64,000 nt of DNA from Microcaldota archaeon (lineage in GTDB: Archaea > Micrarchaeota > Micrarchaeia > Norongarragalinales > SBBD01): positions 16,255 through 80,254 of the forward strand of contig JACRGC010000011.1 of the NCBI GenBank assembly GCA_016212475.1, written 5' to 3'. Each line of letters starts with the position of its first letter. Position 1 is the stretch's first letter. Under the pieces are notes generated by a model, which saw only the letters and a list, made by a program, of their open reading frames with translations, made no database searches and was not told where the DNA came from. A program made the translations under genes and the position numbers. This document shows, one piece after another, positions 40,087 through 50,793 of the stretch.

Positions 40087-40548
40087 TTAGAAATCTTTTT
40101 TCCTAATTTCGCCCAAAATCGCATCCGCAATGGTTTTTGGGTCAATTTTTTTGATTTCTAATTGCCGGTAGATGATTTTCTTATTTGCCATTTTTGCAAT
40201 GAAACTTGCGGTTTCCTTGTGCGATAGGTACTCTTCCTTTGAAACATCAGGCCCAAAAATATGGATCAGCACGACATTTTCAGGTGCGCCCTTGGCATTT
40301 TCAAGCCATTTCCAGTATTTGGCAATATTTTCTGAAATGGTTGCAGGGTCGTTTTCAATTTCAGCAAAAATCAAGGGGTAATTTTTAAGCTTGATCCGAA
40401 GGTCAAACCCCTGCGCAGGCATATCGTTTTTGGAAATCAGCACGTCCCTCACGGCTTCAATATCTATATTGCCAAGTCCAAATTCACTTTCCAGAAGTTT
40501 TCCGGTTTCATGTAAGAGTTTTGCTTTGCTTTCCAATCCAATCACCAA
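40087..40548 (-). CDS. Hypothetical protein, possibly nuclease-fold
   Basis: 153 residues. FDLRIKLKNYPLIFAEIEND followed by PATISENIAKYWKWLENAKG recalls the Asp...Glu-x-Glu and helix of PD-(D/E)xK-fold proteins, but no Lys is placed as expected. Then VVLIHIFGPDVSKEEYLSHK. No family is sure. Between an FKBP gene and a 294-bp gap. Confidence 0.5.
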   Translation of the reverse strand: MVIGLESKAKLLHETGKLLESEFGLGNIDIEAVRDVLISKNDMPAQGFDLRIKLKNYPLIFAEIENDPATISENIAKYWKWLENAKGAPENVVLIHIFGPDVSKEEYLSHKETASFIAKMANKKIIYRQLEIKKIDPKTIADAILGEIRKKDF

Positions 40549-40842
40549 GAATTAGGAACATTCAACAAATAATTGGAAAAATTATTAATGGGAGAAGTAT
40601 GATTTGCATACTTATTAGGCTGCTAAAAGGCATTGGAGCTTGATTGTTTTGAATAAACCAGAACAGGTTGATTAAAAGCAAACCATTATTAGTTTCAAGT
40701 GCGTATTAATTACAGTAAAGTTGGCAATTCTAGTTATATCATGTTGAAGGCGTAGTCAATAGGTATTTATACTTAAACTGCCATATTATACTGCTGCTCA
40801 GTGGTTAAATACACCCTAGCACGATTTATCCGAGGTGGGCAC

Positions 40843-41250
40843 ATGAACGACTCAATTAAGCTATATGTTGTCAAATGCGGAAGCTGCAATTCAAAGCAGG
40901 TTTGGGATAATAGCATAAAGCACAAGGTTTGCGCAGAGTGCAACTCCCATGTCGTCATGAAGACTGCTTCCCCAGAAGAGCTTAAGGGAGTTAAGGCAAC
41001 TATTGGAAACGTCCCGCTTACATTTTCTAATTATTGGGTCTATTCGTTTTCGCCAGAAGATGTCGAGGAAGCTGTAATCATTAGGAAGGATAGGCAAAAG
41101 AAGATGAAGGAAGATGTTGAGGATAGGAGAAAATTTGCCCAAATGGAAAAGATGAACTATGTCGTAAAGGCATCCAATGGAAAACTTGCAAAGCGGCCAA
41201 TGCTAAATGATGGGCACAAAAAACTGAAAAGCAAAAAGAAAGGGAAGTAA
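40843..41250 (+). CDS. Zinc-ribbon protein, unknown function
   Basis: 135 residues from ATG 40843, which has GAGGTGGGC just upstream. A zinc ribbon opens it: KCGSCNSKQVWDN then HKVCAECNSHVV (two CxxC pairs). The rest is charged and helical with a Lys-rich end (KKLKSKKKGK). Similar short zinc-ribbon proteins bind RNA, but no family is named. The 294 bp upstream have a TATA-like ATATTATAC near 40785 and nothing else recognised. Confidence 0.6.
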   Translation: MNDSIKLYVVKCGSCNSKQVWDNSIKHKVCAECNSHVVMKTASPEELKGVKATIGNVPLTFSNYWVYSFSPEDVEEAVIIRKDRQKKMKEDVEDRRKFAQMEKMNYVVKASNGKLAKRPMLNDGHKKLKSKKKGK

Positions 41251-41400
41251 TTGGTTTTCAAATAATTTTCAATGTTAAGTGAAAAATTTTGAATTCGGGG
41301 CAAATTGCTGATTTTTTCCTACCAATTGTAATTCTAATGGCAAATTACCATCCATCCATTTCCAATAAGGTTTAAAATTTACAACTAATTCTATATAGCC

Positions 41401-42342
41401 ATGGAATTATTTTTCATAGCCCTTACGATTATTGGGTTGATACTATTCGAAGCAGTAAGCAGTTTTGATAACGCAGTTATCAATGCCGAAATCCTTCGCA
41501 AGATGTCGCCTTGGGCGCGCAGATGGTTTTTGATTTGGGGCTTATTCATTGCAGTATTTTTGCTTAGGGGTTTGCTTCCACTGCTGATTGTTTTCATCTC
41601 AAATCCATCGCTTGGGATTGTTGGGGCGTTTACAGCCACGTTTAGCGATGATCCGGAAGTTGCGCACACAATTGAAAAATCCGCCCCAATTCTCCTCGTA
41701 GGCGGAGGAGTATTCCTGATTTTCGTATTCTTCCATTGGCTATTTTTGGAAACCAAGAATTTTGGGCTTAAGGGCGAAAAATTCATGGCTAGGCAGGGAG
41801 TTTGGTTTTATGCGGTTGTTTCCATCCTTTTAGCTATTATTACATGGGAAGCGCTAAAAGTTGAGCCGTTAATGGCATTTTCAGCAGTTGTTGGATCGAC
41901 AGCATTTTTCATAACCCATGGATTTAGGCAAAATGCCGAGCTTAAGGAAAAGGAGATGATTGAAGGAAAAAGCAACATGAGCGATTGGAGCAAAATCCTG
42001 TATTTGGAGGTAATTGATGCCAGCTTTTCAATTGATGGGGTGATTGGGGCGTTTGCATTTACCATGTCGGTTCCCCTAATTCTTGTAGGAAATGGCATTG
42101 GCGCTTTTATTGTTCGTGAAATGACTATAAGAAACATAGAAAATGTGCAAAAATACAAATACCTCAAAAACGGAGCGATGTATTCGATTTTGGTGCTTGG
42201 AACTGTAATGGTTTTGGACGCTTTTGCCTTCCATATCCCAATTTGGTTCTCGCCAATATCAACAATTGCAATAATTGGGTATTTCTTTAGGAAATCCTTA
42301 AAGGAGATTGGAACTCCAAGCGGACAGCACCTAAATCACTGA
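41401..42342 (+). CDS. TerC/DUF475-family membrane protein
   Basis: 313 residues, about nine helices. Two Asp-bearing repeats are typical of TerC/DUF475: FEAVSSFDNAVINAEILRKM in helix 1 and EVIDASFSIDGVIGAFAFTM near residue 205. LLVGGGVFLIFVFFHWLFLE lies between. The family is linked to metal efflux, perhaps manganese. It lies next to a type II P-type ATPase, so a metal-homeostasis context is plausible. Confidence 0.88.
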   Translation: MELFFIALTIIGLILFEAVSSFDNAVINAEILRKMSPWARRWFLIWGLFIAVFLLRGLLPLLIVFISNPSLGIVGAFTATFSDDPEVAHTIEKSAPILLVGGGVFLIFVFFHWLFLETKNFGLKGEKFMARQGVWFYAVVSILLAIITWEALKVEPLMAFSAVVGSTAFFITHGFRQNAELKEKEMIEGKSNMSDWSKILYLEVIDASFSIDGVIGAFAFTMSVPLILVGNGIGAFIVREMTIRNIENVQKYKYLKNGAMYSILVLGTVMVLDAFAFHIPIWFSPISTIAIIGYFFRKSLKEIGTPSGQHLNH

Positions 42343-42448
42343 TATTAGATTAAGGATTGCCTAAAATTTAAGTCCAGCCCCTAATTTTTTCAATTTGGCT
42401 TGATCGATACCAATAAATAGCGTTTTTCCATTGTTTATTCCGATACCA

Positions 42449-45238
42449 ATGCCAAGGCCAAATGAATCCGCAAAATTCCATTCAATTTCATTTGAGGATG
42501 CAATAAAAGCGCTAAAATCGGATGCGTCCGGCTTAACCCGGGTTGAATCAGAAAAGAGGCTTTTGGAATACGGCCCAAACACATTGAAAGAGCGGAAAAA
42601 GAAAACCGTATTTGGGATGTTCATTGACGAATTCAAGGATTTTGTGGTTTTGCTATTGATTGCCGCGGCAATAATTTCGGCTGCAACCACTTTTTTTGCG
42701 CACGAGGGGGATTACATAGATTCAATTGCAATAATTGCAATCGTTGTGATAAATGCGGCAATTGGAGTTTACCGGGAATATAGCGCAGGCAAGGCAATTG
42801 ACGCCCTTCGAAAACTGATTCAAAACAAGGCAAAGGTTGTCCGCGATGGCAAGGAAATTGAAATCAACACAACTGATCTGGTGCCTGGAGATATAATTGT
42901 TCTTCACGAAGGCGACAAAATCCCAGCTGATGCTAGACTTATTGAAAGCCATAATTTGGAAATTGAGGAAGCCAGCTTAACTGGTGAAAGCGTCCCGGTT
43001 GCAAAAAGCGCTGATTTCATTTCAAATGAAAAATCCGTGATCAATGAGCAAAAGAACATGATTTTCATGAGCACTCTTGTAACCAAGGGCGAGGCCAGGG
43101 CCGTTGTATGCTACACCGGCGAAAAAACGCAGATTGGAAATATTGCTACCTTAGTGCAAACAATTGAGCAGACACAAACTCCCTTGCAGGAAAAACTGGA
43201 AGGGCTTGGAAAACAGCTTGGCAAATTGGCTATTGGGGCGGTTGCTATTGTTTTTGTTGTGGATGTTGGCAGGTACATTTTGCTAAATGGCACGAATAAC
43301 AGCTCTTTTTTCAAGCAGATTTTGGAAATGTTCCTAATTGCAGTAAGCCTAGCGGTTGCCGCAATCCCTGAAGGGCTGCCGGCAGTTGTCACAATTGCAC
43401 TTGCAATTGGCGTGCAAAGAATGGCAAAGCGCAACTCCATCATCAGGAGGCTTCCTGCAGCGGAAGGGCTTGGCTCTTCGACTGTAATTTGCTCGGATAA
43501 GACCGGAACGCTTACTAAAAATGAAATGACAGTTCGTAAAATCTTCACAAACGGAAAAACTTATTCGGTCGGAGGGGAAGGGTATGGGATTTTTGGAAAG
43601 TTTTCAGATGAGGCAGGAAAGGAAATAGCGCCCCTAAAGGAGAGCAATTTTGTTGAAATGCTAGATTCAGCGGCGCTTTGCAATAATGCAGCGCTTGTTG
43701 ATTCTGCAAATTCCAAGGATCAGAAAGGGATCATTGGCGACCCAACCGAAGCTTGCCTGCTTGTAGTTGCAAGGAAAGCCGGTATCGATTACATAAAGGA
43801 GAAAAAACTCCGGAAGAAATTAGAAGAGCTGACATTTGATTCAAACAGGAAGATGATGACCGTAATTTATGAAGAGGAGGAAGCGGGGGTCATGGCATAC
43901 ACAAAAGGCGCCCCTGAAATGCTCCTTGAAAAATGCGGATCGATTTTAAGGAATGGCAGGATTGAAAAATTGGAAGCGAAGGATAAAGCTGCAATTTTGA
44001 AAAAGAATGAAGAGTTCGCATCCTCCGGGCTTCGAATACTTGGATTTGCATTCAAGAATCTAAAAACCAAAAAGCAAAAGGGATTTGCAATTGCCGAAGT
44101 TGAAAAGGAACTGGTATTTACGGGTTTGATGGCAATGATGGACCCCCCAAGGCAGGAGGTTAAGCAGGCAATTGCAATTTGCAGGAATGCGGGCATAAGA
44201 ACAATCATGATAACCGGGGATAACGAAATTACCGCTCGCGCAATTGCTAAAGAGCTTGGAATGTTTGATGAAAAAACCGATAAAACAATAACAGGCAACC
44301 AGCTTGAGCAGATGCAGGATGCTGATTTTGAAAAAATTGTTGGCAACATCAAGGTTTACGCGAGGGTTTCACCGGAGCATAAGATGAAAATAGTTTCAGC
44401 GCTTCAAAAACGCGGAGAAATTGTTGCAATGACTGGAGATGGGGTCAATGACGCCCCAGCAATTAAGAAAGCCGATATTGGAATTGCAATGGGAATTACC
44501 GGAACCGATGTTGCAAAGGAAAGCGCGGATATGGTAATTACGGATGATAATTTTGCATCAATTGTTGCAGCAGTTGAAGAAGGAAGAGTGATTTTTGATA
44601 ACATATTGAAATCCGTCAAATACCTGATTTCTTGCAACATTGCAGAAGTCCTTGTAATATTCATTGCCATAATTGTAGGATGGGATTCGCCACTTATCCC
44701 AATCCAGATTCTTTGGATGAACCTTGCAACCGACGCCCTGCCCGCGCTTGCGCTAGCTTCGGGCAGCAAGGCAAATGATATCATGCAAAGAAAGCCAAGG
44801 GACCCCAAAGCTCCGGTTCTTAATTCTAAAACTATGGGAAAACTCGCGTATGTTGGCATTCTAATAACCATTGGCACCCTTGGGATGTATTGGTTCCAAT
44901 TGGAAACCAAAGGTTTGGAAACAGCAAGGACTTTTGCTTTTTCCACGATGATATTCTTCCAGCTTTTTATAGCCTTATCATGGCATTCAGGCAGTGAAAC
45001 AATTTTTAAAGCGGGGGTTTTCAGGAATAAATTTCTCATTTCTGCCATACTCTTGGGTTTTGCGGCCCAATTTTTGATTGTGCAAACAGGCGCATTTGCA
45101 GCCATATTCGAAACGGTTCCATTGACTGGAATTGAATGGGCAGTCATTGTGCTTGTAAGCTCATCGGTTTTGGTGGCAGGAGAAGTTGCCAAATACGTTG
45201 CCAAAATGAGGGGAACAAGGGTTATTTTTGCCGACTGA
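42449..45238 (+). CDS. Type II P-type cation ATPase, Ca2+-type (copy 1)
   Basis: 929 residues from ATG 42449 ([11 protein letters not shown]). N-terminal cation-ATPase domain to residue 70, actuator loop with [12 protein letters not shown]4 with [18 protein letters not shown], phosphorylation site [25 protein letters not shown], hinge [21 protein letters not shown]5 with [11 protein letters not shown] and M6 with [10 protein letters not shown]. All the Ca2+ ligand motifs of SERCA/PMCA are present. Pumps Ca2+ or Mn2+ out. Paralogue of the gene at 47342. Confidence 0.9.
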   Translation: MPRPNESAKFHSISFEDAIKALKSDASGLTRVESEKRLLEYGPNTLKERKKKTVFGMFIDEFKDFVVLLLIAAAIISAATTFFAHEGDYIDSIAIIAIVVINAAIGVYREYSAGKAIDALRKLIQNKAKVVRDGKEIEINTTDLVPGDIIVLHEGDKIPADARLIESHNLEIEEASLTGESVPVAKSADFISNEKSVINEQKNMIFMSTLVTKGEARAVVCYTGEKTQIGNIATLVQTIEQTQTPLQEKLEGLGKQLGKLAIGAVAIVFVVDVGRYILLNGTNNSSFFKQILEMFLIAVSLAVAAIPEGLPAVVTIALAIGVQRMAKRNSIIRRLPAAEGLGSSTVICSDKTGTLTKNEMTVRKIFTNGKTYSVGGEGYGIFGKFSDEAGKEIAPLKESNFVEMLDSAALCNNAALVDSANSKDQKGIIGDPTEACLLVVARKAGIDYIKEKKLRKKLEELTFDSNRKMMTVIYEEEEAGVMAYTKGAPEMLLEKCGSILRNGRIEKLEAKDKAAILKKNEEFASSGLRILGFAFKNLKTKKQKGFAIAEVEKELVFTGLMAMMDPPRQEVKQAIAICRNAGIRTIMITGDNEITARAIAKELGMFDEKTDKTITGNQLEQMQDADFEKIVGNIKVYARVSPEHKMKIVSALQKRGEIVAMTGDGVNDAPAIKKADIGIAMGITGTDVAKESADMVITDDNFASIVAAVEEGRVIFDNILKSVKYLISCNIAEVLVIFIAIIVGWDSPLIPIQILWMNLATDALPALALASGSKANDIMQRKPRDPKAPVLNSKTMGKLAYVGILITIGTLGMYWFQLETKGLETARTFAFSTMIFFQLFIALSWHSGSETIFKAGVFRNKFLISAILLGFAAQFLIVQTGAFAAIFETVPLTGIEWAVIVLVSSSVLVAGEVAKYVAKMRGTRVIFAD

Positions 45239-45313
45239 ATTTGAAAATTGCCAAATTGAATTGCTTAATTATTTTTAACGTGATTTTGATTGATTGTTTG
45301 AATGTGATTTTGA

Positions 45314-45889
45314 ATGCATAAAATACGCTTTGCCTCATCCAACCCCGAAAAGATACTGGAAGTTTCCCAAATCCTTGGAAAAAAAGGGATTGAAGTTGTT
45401 CCAATCAAAACTGACCTTAAGGAAATCAGGTCTGAAAACCAATTGGAAGTTGCAATTGAAAAAGCAAAAACAGCATTTGCAATTGTAAAAAGGCCAGTTA
45501 TTGCCGAAGATACAGGGGTGTATTTTGATGCATACGAAAACTTTCCAGGGGCTTTCCCATCGTTTGTTTTCCGTGAACTTGGCTATGATGGTATTTTGAG
45601 ATTATTGGAGGGAAAAAACAGGAAGGCGCATTTCAAAACAATAGTTGCTTACTTTGATGGAAAAACACTGAAAACATTCATTGGCATTTGCGCCGGAAGA
45701 ATAACAGGCATTCCAGATGAAAAGAAATACCAAAATATAAAACTCCCATACGAGGCAATTTTTATCCCCGATGGGAGGAAATTGCGCCTGAGCAGGACAA
45801 ACAAGACGGAAAAGCACAAATTTTCGCACAGGTCAATAGCGGTTGGAAAATTTGCGGAATGGTTTTTAGGAATCAAATCCCGCAGATAA
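45314..45889 (+). CDS. XTP/dITP pyrophosphatase (Ham1/RdgB)
   Basis: 191 residues. IRFASSNPEKILEVSQILGK opens the family pattern, KRPVIAEDTGVYFDAYENFP holds the metal-binding Glu-Asp, and FPGAFPSFVFRELGYDGILR follows. Late KHKFSHRSIAVGKFAEWF is also conserved. It removes non-canonical purine triphosphates (ITP, XTP) from the pool. TATA box is not obvious; it starts 75 bp after the ATPase. Confidence 0.9.
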   Translation: MHKIRFASSNPEKILEVSQILGKKGIEVVPIKTDLKEIRSENQLEVAIEKAKTAFAIVKRPVIAEDTGVYFDAYENFPGAFPSFVFRELGYDGILRLLEGKNRKAHFKTIVAYFDGKTLKTFIGICAGRITGIPDEKKYQNIKLPYEAIFIPDGRKLRLSRTNKTEKHKFSHRSIAVGKFAEWFLGIKSRR

Positions 45890-45937
45890 TCCATTTTGCC
45901 AGCAATTAAGTATAAAATTTATTTGCAAGCGCCCGCA

Positions 45938-46900
45938 TTAACCGAACTGCTTTTTTAATTTAAGCAGGGCTTCAAGCCTCTTTGCAGTCAAGGGGTGCGT
46001 CATGAGCCATTCCCTCTTCCCCATTTTCTTTTCCTGTTCTATTGCTTCGATTAGTGAATGTTCATTCCCGGATGCAATGGCCAAAACTATTGCGTGCACT
46101 TCCCTTTTTCCTTCACCCGAAGGATCGGCTATGTAAAACGCCTTCATCATGACATTTGTTGGCTGTGGTTTTGATTGCATGATCCTATAGCTGATTTTTG
46201 CTAGGCCCCTCATCAATGCCTGAGGCTTTTTGGTTGCATAAGCTGAAAATTCATCCGCATAGTATTCCCGGCTCCTAGAAAGCCAAAGGACCAGCAGCTG
46301 GCCGATGAATTGGGCAACCATGGCGCCGATAAATACCATTATGGAACTGCCCATATTGCGGTCGCGATTCCCAGATCCGAACAAAATGACGGCATAATAG
46401 AGGATGATTGGCAAAGCAGCTGCAAGTGTCATTGCAAGTACATCCCGATGCTTTATATGCCCGATTTCATGGGCAATAACGCCTTCCAGTTCATCATCAT
46501 CCAACAAATCCAAAAGACCTGAATGGACTGCCACATTGGATGAGCCCTGGGTTCTTCCAAAAGCAAACGCGTTGGGCGAGGGGTCGTTGACAATGTATAA
46601 TTTGGGCGATGGAATTCCGGCTAATTGCGAATACTTGTTAACCATGGCATGCAGTTTAACGGCTTCATTTGGCTTTAATTCCTTGGCTTTGGTTGCCCAC
46701 TTTATCAGGCTTGGGCCAAAGTACCACTGGATCGCAATCATCAAAAATGAAACCAGCATCCATACGTAAATTACTCCTCCGCCCCGAATTCCACTATACC
46801 AAAGCACCACCCCGATGATCCCGGATATTGCCCCAAATACGAGAATCGACGTAAGGGTTATCCTTAGGTTGAGGTTTGAAATTCCATTAACAGATTGCAT
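45938..46900 (-). CDS. htpX: M48 metalloprotease HtpX
   Basis: 320 residues. Two N-terminal helices, then the zinc site HEIGHIKHRDVLAM near residue 142 and the third ligand Glu in SRSREYYADEFSAYATKKPQ. Two more membrane segments flank it. A LMTHPLTAKRLEALLKL end is typical. Degrades damaged membrane proteins. A TATATATAAAG box lies near 46946-46957. Confidence 0.92.
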   Translation of the reverse strand: MQSVNGISNLNLRITLTSILVFGAISGIIGVVLWYSGIRGGGVIYVWMLVSFLMIAIQWYFGPSLIKWATKAKELKPNEAVKLHAMVNKYSQLAGIPSPKLYIVNDPSPNAFAFGRTQGSSNVAVHSGLLDLLDDDELEGVIAHEIGHIKHRDVLAMTLAAALPIILYYAVILFGSGNRDRNMGSSIMVFIGAMVAQFIGQLLVLWLSRSREYYADEFSAYATKKPQALMRGLAKISYRIMQSKPQPTNVMMKAFYIADPSGEGKREVHAIVLAIASGNEHSLIEAIEQEKKMGKREWLMTHPLTAKRLEALLKLKKQFG

Positions 46901-47003
46901 TGCAACACCCTTAAAATATACTGATCACAAATAACATTGTTTTGCTATATATAAAGGTATTTTTTTGATTTGTGAAAAAAATGGATCGTGCAAAAAACCC
47001 CCA

Positions 47004-47270
47004 CTAATCGGCAGGTGTTGAAATTTTGGAGTAAGTTTTAGGTTTTCGATCCGACAAGAAATCAACTATTCCCTTAAATCCTGTTGCTGCCTTAAAATCA
47101 ATTTCGGCAATCAAAAGCTCCTCTTCAGTTCCTCCCTCAACAACAGTATTCCCATAAGGGTCAACCGCCCTGCTCCGGCCAAAGTAGTTATAAACGCCAT
47201 CTGTTCCGATGCGGCTTATATGCGCATTATTATGGCTTTTGAAATGGTTGAGTTTATAGCCGGTATTGCG
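47004..47270 (-). pseudogene. Remnant of a carbon-nitrogen hydrolase (nitrilase family)
   Basis: An open stretch of 88 codons ends at TAG 47004. It reads HNNAHISRIGTDGVYNYFGR, SRAVDPYGNTVVEGGTEEEL and LIAEIDFKAAT, matching only the C-terminal part of the nitrilase fold. The catalytic Glu, Lys and Cys regions are missing and the frame is closed by TAG just upstream (47271-47273). It lies between htpX and the second P-type ATPase. A truncated, probably dead gene. Domain match is by eye. Confidence 0.7.
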
Positions 47271-47341
47271 CTATTTCATTGCCATTCCCTATGAGGTTGC
47301 CATTTGTTTTTTTGCCCTTTTCTCCTTTTAGGCTAAAGAAC

Positions 47342-50053
47342 CTAAGACGGCGATTTGGAAAAAGTTGCCGACGTCTTTTCAGAATTTTTGAGGAAAAATT
47401 TGCCTACCTCCATTGCAATAAAACCAAGGCTCGATACGAGAAGGATTTTCACCCAATCCCTACCGCTTAGTGCAACCGTCTTAAACACTGGTTGAAGAGG
47501 TTCCAAGTAAATGATCGCCAGCTGGATTGCAATTGAGGATGCAATTCCGGCAACAAGCCACTTATTTTCGAAAATATTCAATTTTTGGAACGGATGCAAG
47601 GACCTGCTGCCAACTGCTGCAAACATCTGGAACATTACCAATGTTGTGAATGCAATTGTACGGGCCTTATCCAAATCCGAATCCAAATTGGCTTGGAAGA
47701 GAGCAAAGCTGGAAATTCCCATTATTATGCCGAAAATTACGATCAGCAAAATCATGTTCTTGTTGAGGGGCTTTTCAGTTGGATCCCTTGGCTTTCGCTT
47801 CATGACATCGGCTTCGCTTTTCTCAAGGCCAAGGCCAATTGCAGGCAGGCCATCGGTAAGCAAATTCATCAAAAGGATTTGCATGGGGATCAATGGTAGC
47901 GGGAAATTCAAAATAATTGAGATGAAAACGACGGTAATTTCGCCCGCATTGCATGACAGCAAATACCTGCTTGATTTGATTATCTTATCGTAAATATTCC
48001 GGCCTTCCGAGATTGCATTAACAATTGTTGCAAAATTATCATCTGCAAGCGTGGCTTTAGAAACTTCCTTAGCAACATCCGTTCCGTTGATTCCCATTGA
48101 AATGCCAATGTCAGCCTTTTTCAAAGCAGGAGCATCATTTACGCCATCACCGGTCATTGCAACAACATGCCCTTTTTTCTTCAATATATCCACAATGCGG
48201 GATTTTTGTATTGGCAGTGTCCTTGCAAAAATCCGGACATTTTCAATTTTTTCCAATAGCTCGGAATCGCCCATTTTATCGATATCCTCCCCGGTCAAAA
48301 CAAGGTCCCCATCTTCGAATAAGCCGATTTTTTGGGCAATCGCCTTTGAGGTGAGCGCATGGTCTCCGGTTATTATAATCGTTTTAATTCCGGCTTCCTT
48401 GGCAGCTTTCACTGCATCGAATATCTCATCCCTGGGCGGATCGATCATCCCAGCTAACCCCACGAACACCATTTTTCTTTCGACGGTTTCTATGGAATGT
48501 TTTGAATGGAGGCCATCTTTGTATGCAAACCCTAGGACCCTCAGGGCATTTTCAGCAAACTTATTATTGACGGCAAGGATTTTTTTTACGTCATCCGGAG
48601 TCATCCCCATTACTTTTCCGTCAACCAATATCCGATCGCAATGCTTAACCAATAAATCCGTAGCTCCCTTGATGTAAGCCATATCTTGCCCATTGTTGTC
48701 GCCCCCGATTACAACCGACATCATTTTTCTTTCAGAATCAAATGGCAACTCCTTCAGAGTAGGATGTATATTCTGCAGCTTCTTTTGCTCAAAGGCCGCC
48801 TTTGCGCCAAGCACAACCAAAGCACCCTCTGTGGGATCCCCTTCCACAATCCACCGGCCATCTGCAAAATTTACTTGGGAATTATTGCAAAGCACCCCGA
48901 CCTTAAGGAGCGTTTCAAATTTTTCAGGTAAAACTTCCTTCCCGTGGGAATCAATAAAAGCTCCTTCGGGAGAATAACCGGTTCCAGTAACCGAATATTC
49001 CTCGTGGCTGGAATAAATTTTTGTAACAGTCATCTCGTTTTTTGTGATGGTGCCCGTTTTGTCGGAGCAAATGACTGTAACCGCGCCAAGGCTTTCAGCA
49101 GCCGGCAATTTACGGATAATCATTTTCTTTTTTACAAGTTCCCTTGCCCCGATTGCAAGGCTGATTGTCACAATTGCAGGCAAGGAACTGGGTATGGCGG
49201 CAACAGCCAAGCTTAGGGAAAAAATCAGCATTTGTGGCACGGATAGCACGCCTTTGAAAATTCCAGATATGAAAACAAATAATACCAATATAATTACAGC
49301 AAGGCCAATTTGCTTGGTCATTTCCTCAAACTTTATCTGAAGAGGTGTTTTGGTGTCCTTTTCCTGCTGGAGGTATGAAGCAATTTTGCCAAATTCGGTA
49401 TTCATGCCAGTTGCCGTGACAATTGCCTCCCCCTTGCCGTAGGTTACAATCGTACCTGCAAATGCCATATTATCCTGATCGGCTACGGTGGTATTTTCAT
49501 TCAACCTTTGAACAAATTTTACAGAAGGAACCGATTCTCCGGTCAGGCTTGCTTCATCTATTTGCAGGTTAGATTCCTCGAAAATCCGTGAATCGGCTGG
49601 CACTATATCGCCGGCTTCAAGCAATATGATGTCCCCAGGGACAAGTTCCTTCGAAGGAATTTTTTTGTGGACGCCTCCCCTAATCACTTTTGCAAGTGGG
49701 GCGGTGATTTTTTCAAGCGCCTCCATGGCCTTTTCAGCGCGGTATTCCTGGAAAAAGCCCAAAAAAACCGATAACATGACAATTGAAAACATGGCAACTG
49801 CGTCCAAGAGTTCGCCAAGAGCCAATGAAATCAAAGTGGCCACTACAAGCAATAGGATAAGGATATTTGCAAATTGTTCAATAAATAGGCCTAAAACGGT
49901 TTTTTTCCTTTTTTTTATCAGCTCGTTTTGCCCATGAACGCCCAATCTTTTTAGGGCTTCCTTGCCATCCAAACCATTTTTATTGCTATCAAGTAATTGG
50001 ATTGCTTCATTAAAATCCATTGAACAATATTTTTTTGTTTGAAGTCCAGTCAT
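47342..50053 (-). CDS. Type II P-type cation ATPase with changed M4 site (copy 2)
   Basis: 903 residues from ATG 50053 (MTGLQTKKYCSM); the track adds 34 codons with a possible extra helix. Actuator [11 protein letters not shown], phosphorylation site CSDKTGTITKNEMT, KGATDLLVKHC, hinge [21 protein letters not shown]5 YLLSCNAGEIT and M6 MNLLTDGLPAIGLG are kept. M4 reads AAIPSSLPAIV, so the Glu of PEGLP is replaced by Ser. Cation site II is altered, which suggests different ion choice. Paralogous to the gene at 42449. Confidence 0.88.
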   Translation of the reverse strand: MTGLQTKKYCSMDFNEAIQLLDSNKNGLDGKEALKRLGVHGQNELIKKRKKTVLGLFIEQFANILILLLVVATLISLALGELLDAVAMFSIVMLSVFLGFFQEYRAEKAMEALEKITAPLAKVIRGGVHKKIPSKELVPGDIILLEAGDIVPADSRIFEESNLQIDEASLTGESVPSVKFVQRLNENTTVADQDNMAFAGTIVTYGKGEAIVTATGMNTEFGKIASYLQQEKDTKTPLQIKFEEMTKQIGLAVIILVLFVFISGIFKGVLSVPQMLIFSLSLAVAAIPSSLPAIVTISLAIGARELVKKKMIIRKLPAAESLGAVTVICSDKTGTITKNEMTVTKIYSSHEEYSVTGTGYSPEGAFIDSHGKEVLPEKFETLLKVGVLCNNSQVNFADGRWIVEGDPTEGALVVLGAKAAFEQKKLQNIHPTLKELPFDSERKMMSVVIGGDNNGQDMAYIKGATDLLVKHCDRILVDGKVMGMTPDDVKKILAVNNKFAENALRVLGFAYKDGLHSKHSIETVERKMVFVGLAGMIDPPRDEIFDAVKAAKEAGIKTIIITGDHALTSKAIAQKIGLFEDGDLVLTGEDIDKMGDSELLEKIENVRIFARTLPIQKSRIVDILKKKGHVVAMTGDGVNDAPALKKADIGISMGINGTDVAKEVSKATLADDNFATIVNAISEGRNIYDKIIKSSRYLLSCNAGEITVVFISIILNFPLPLIPMQILLMNLLTDGLPAIGLGLEKSEADVMKRKPRDPTEKPLNKNMILLIVIFGIIMGISSFALFQANLDSDLDKARTIAFTTLVMFQMFAAVGSRSLHPFQKLNIFENKWLVAGIASSIAIQLAIIYLEPLQPVFKTVALSGRDWVKILLVSSLGFIAMEVGKFFLKNSEKTSATFSKSPS

Positions 50054-50206
50054 TTTGGGTTCATCTTGCCAAGAATCCGGTTTGGATTGATTTTTACTTG
50101 AAAAATAATAAATCAAAAAATTGTAAATGCCCAATACAACCGCAAAAATTGCCAATTGATAATGACCTTATTGCGTAATCCTGCCAATTCCGGATAGAAC
50201 ACTCAA

Positions 50207-50707
50207 TCACTTAACAACACCAAGGAGCTTGTTTTTGATTAGATAATTTGCCACTTCAGCTGGAACGAATTTCTTCCATCCGGCTATTTTTGCGGAAATA
50301 AGCTTACGGATCATTGTTGCTGAGATTTTTACATCCGATTTCATGGTGTGCACCTCCATATGCGGGCGAAGAAGGTGCTGGACAAGCCAGTTGCCGGAAT
50401 ACAGCCTGGTTGCCGGTTTGCAGATTTTAATCACGCTTTTGGTCCAATTCTCATGGTGGTTTTGGTCTTCCAGCAGGAGAATTTTGGTTTTGGATAAAAG
50501 GCCCTCTTTCCTTAGGGTTTCGACAATCATTTCCTTGCGCTCAAATGAAGAGAAAGGGTTTTTTTCGGTCCTTTTCGCCTGACTGCTTCCAATGATTAGA
50601 ATAAGGCTCGAATTTGCCTTTAGGATGTCTTTTATTGCATGCAAATGGCCAAGATGCATCGGCTGGAACCTTCCAATTACCAACGCAACTTTTTGTTTTT
50701 CGCCCAT
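50207..50707 (-). CDS. nadM: Nicotinamide-nucleotide adenylyltransferase
   Basis: 166 residues, archaeal NadM length. The nucleotidyltransferase site is ALVIGRFQPMHLGHLHAIKD near residue 10 (with HxGH) and a late ISATMIRKLISAKI. SSQAKRTEKNPFSSFERKEM lies between. Makes NAD or NaAD from ATP and NMN. Divergent from the DUF457-like gene, with TATA-like DNA in between. Confidence 0.93.
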   Translation of the reverse strand: MGEKQKVALVIGRFQPMHLGHLHAIKDILKANSSLILIIGSSQAKRTEKNPFSSFERKEMIVETLRKEGLLSKTKILLLEDQNHHENWTKSVIKICKPATRLYSGNWLVQHLLRPHMEVHTMKSDVKISATMIRKLISAKIAGWKKFVPAEVANYLIKNKLLGVVK

Positions 50708-50793
50708 CGCAGCTTATTAGGGGGCATACTTATAAAAACCGCCCGAGAGTATATTTGATAAATTGAGTTTATATCCAAAACAAGTTGAAACCC

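Noticed and set aside
42361-42448. Minus-strand frame ending INNGKTLFIGIDQAKLKKLG
   Set aside because: It looks protein-like for about 28 residues but runs into the start of the ATPase gene. Could be a remnant but no family match is secure.
44404-45204. 266-residue antisense ORF in the first P-type ATPase, and 48051-48677 in the second
   Set aside because: Long open frames opposite P-type ATPase genes are complement artefacts. No protein motif is present.
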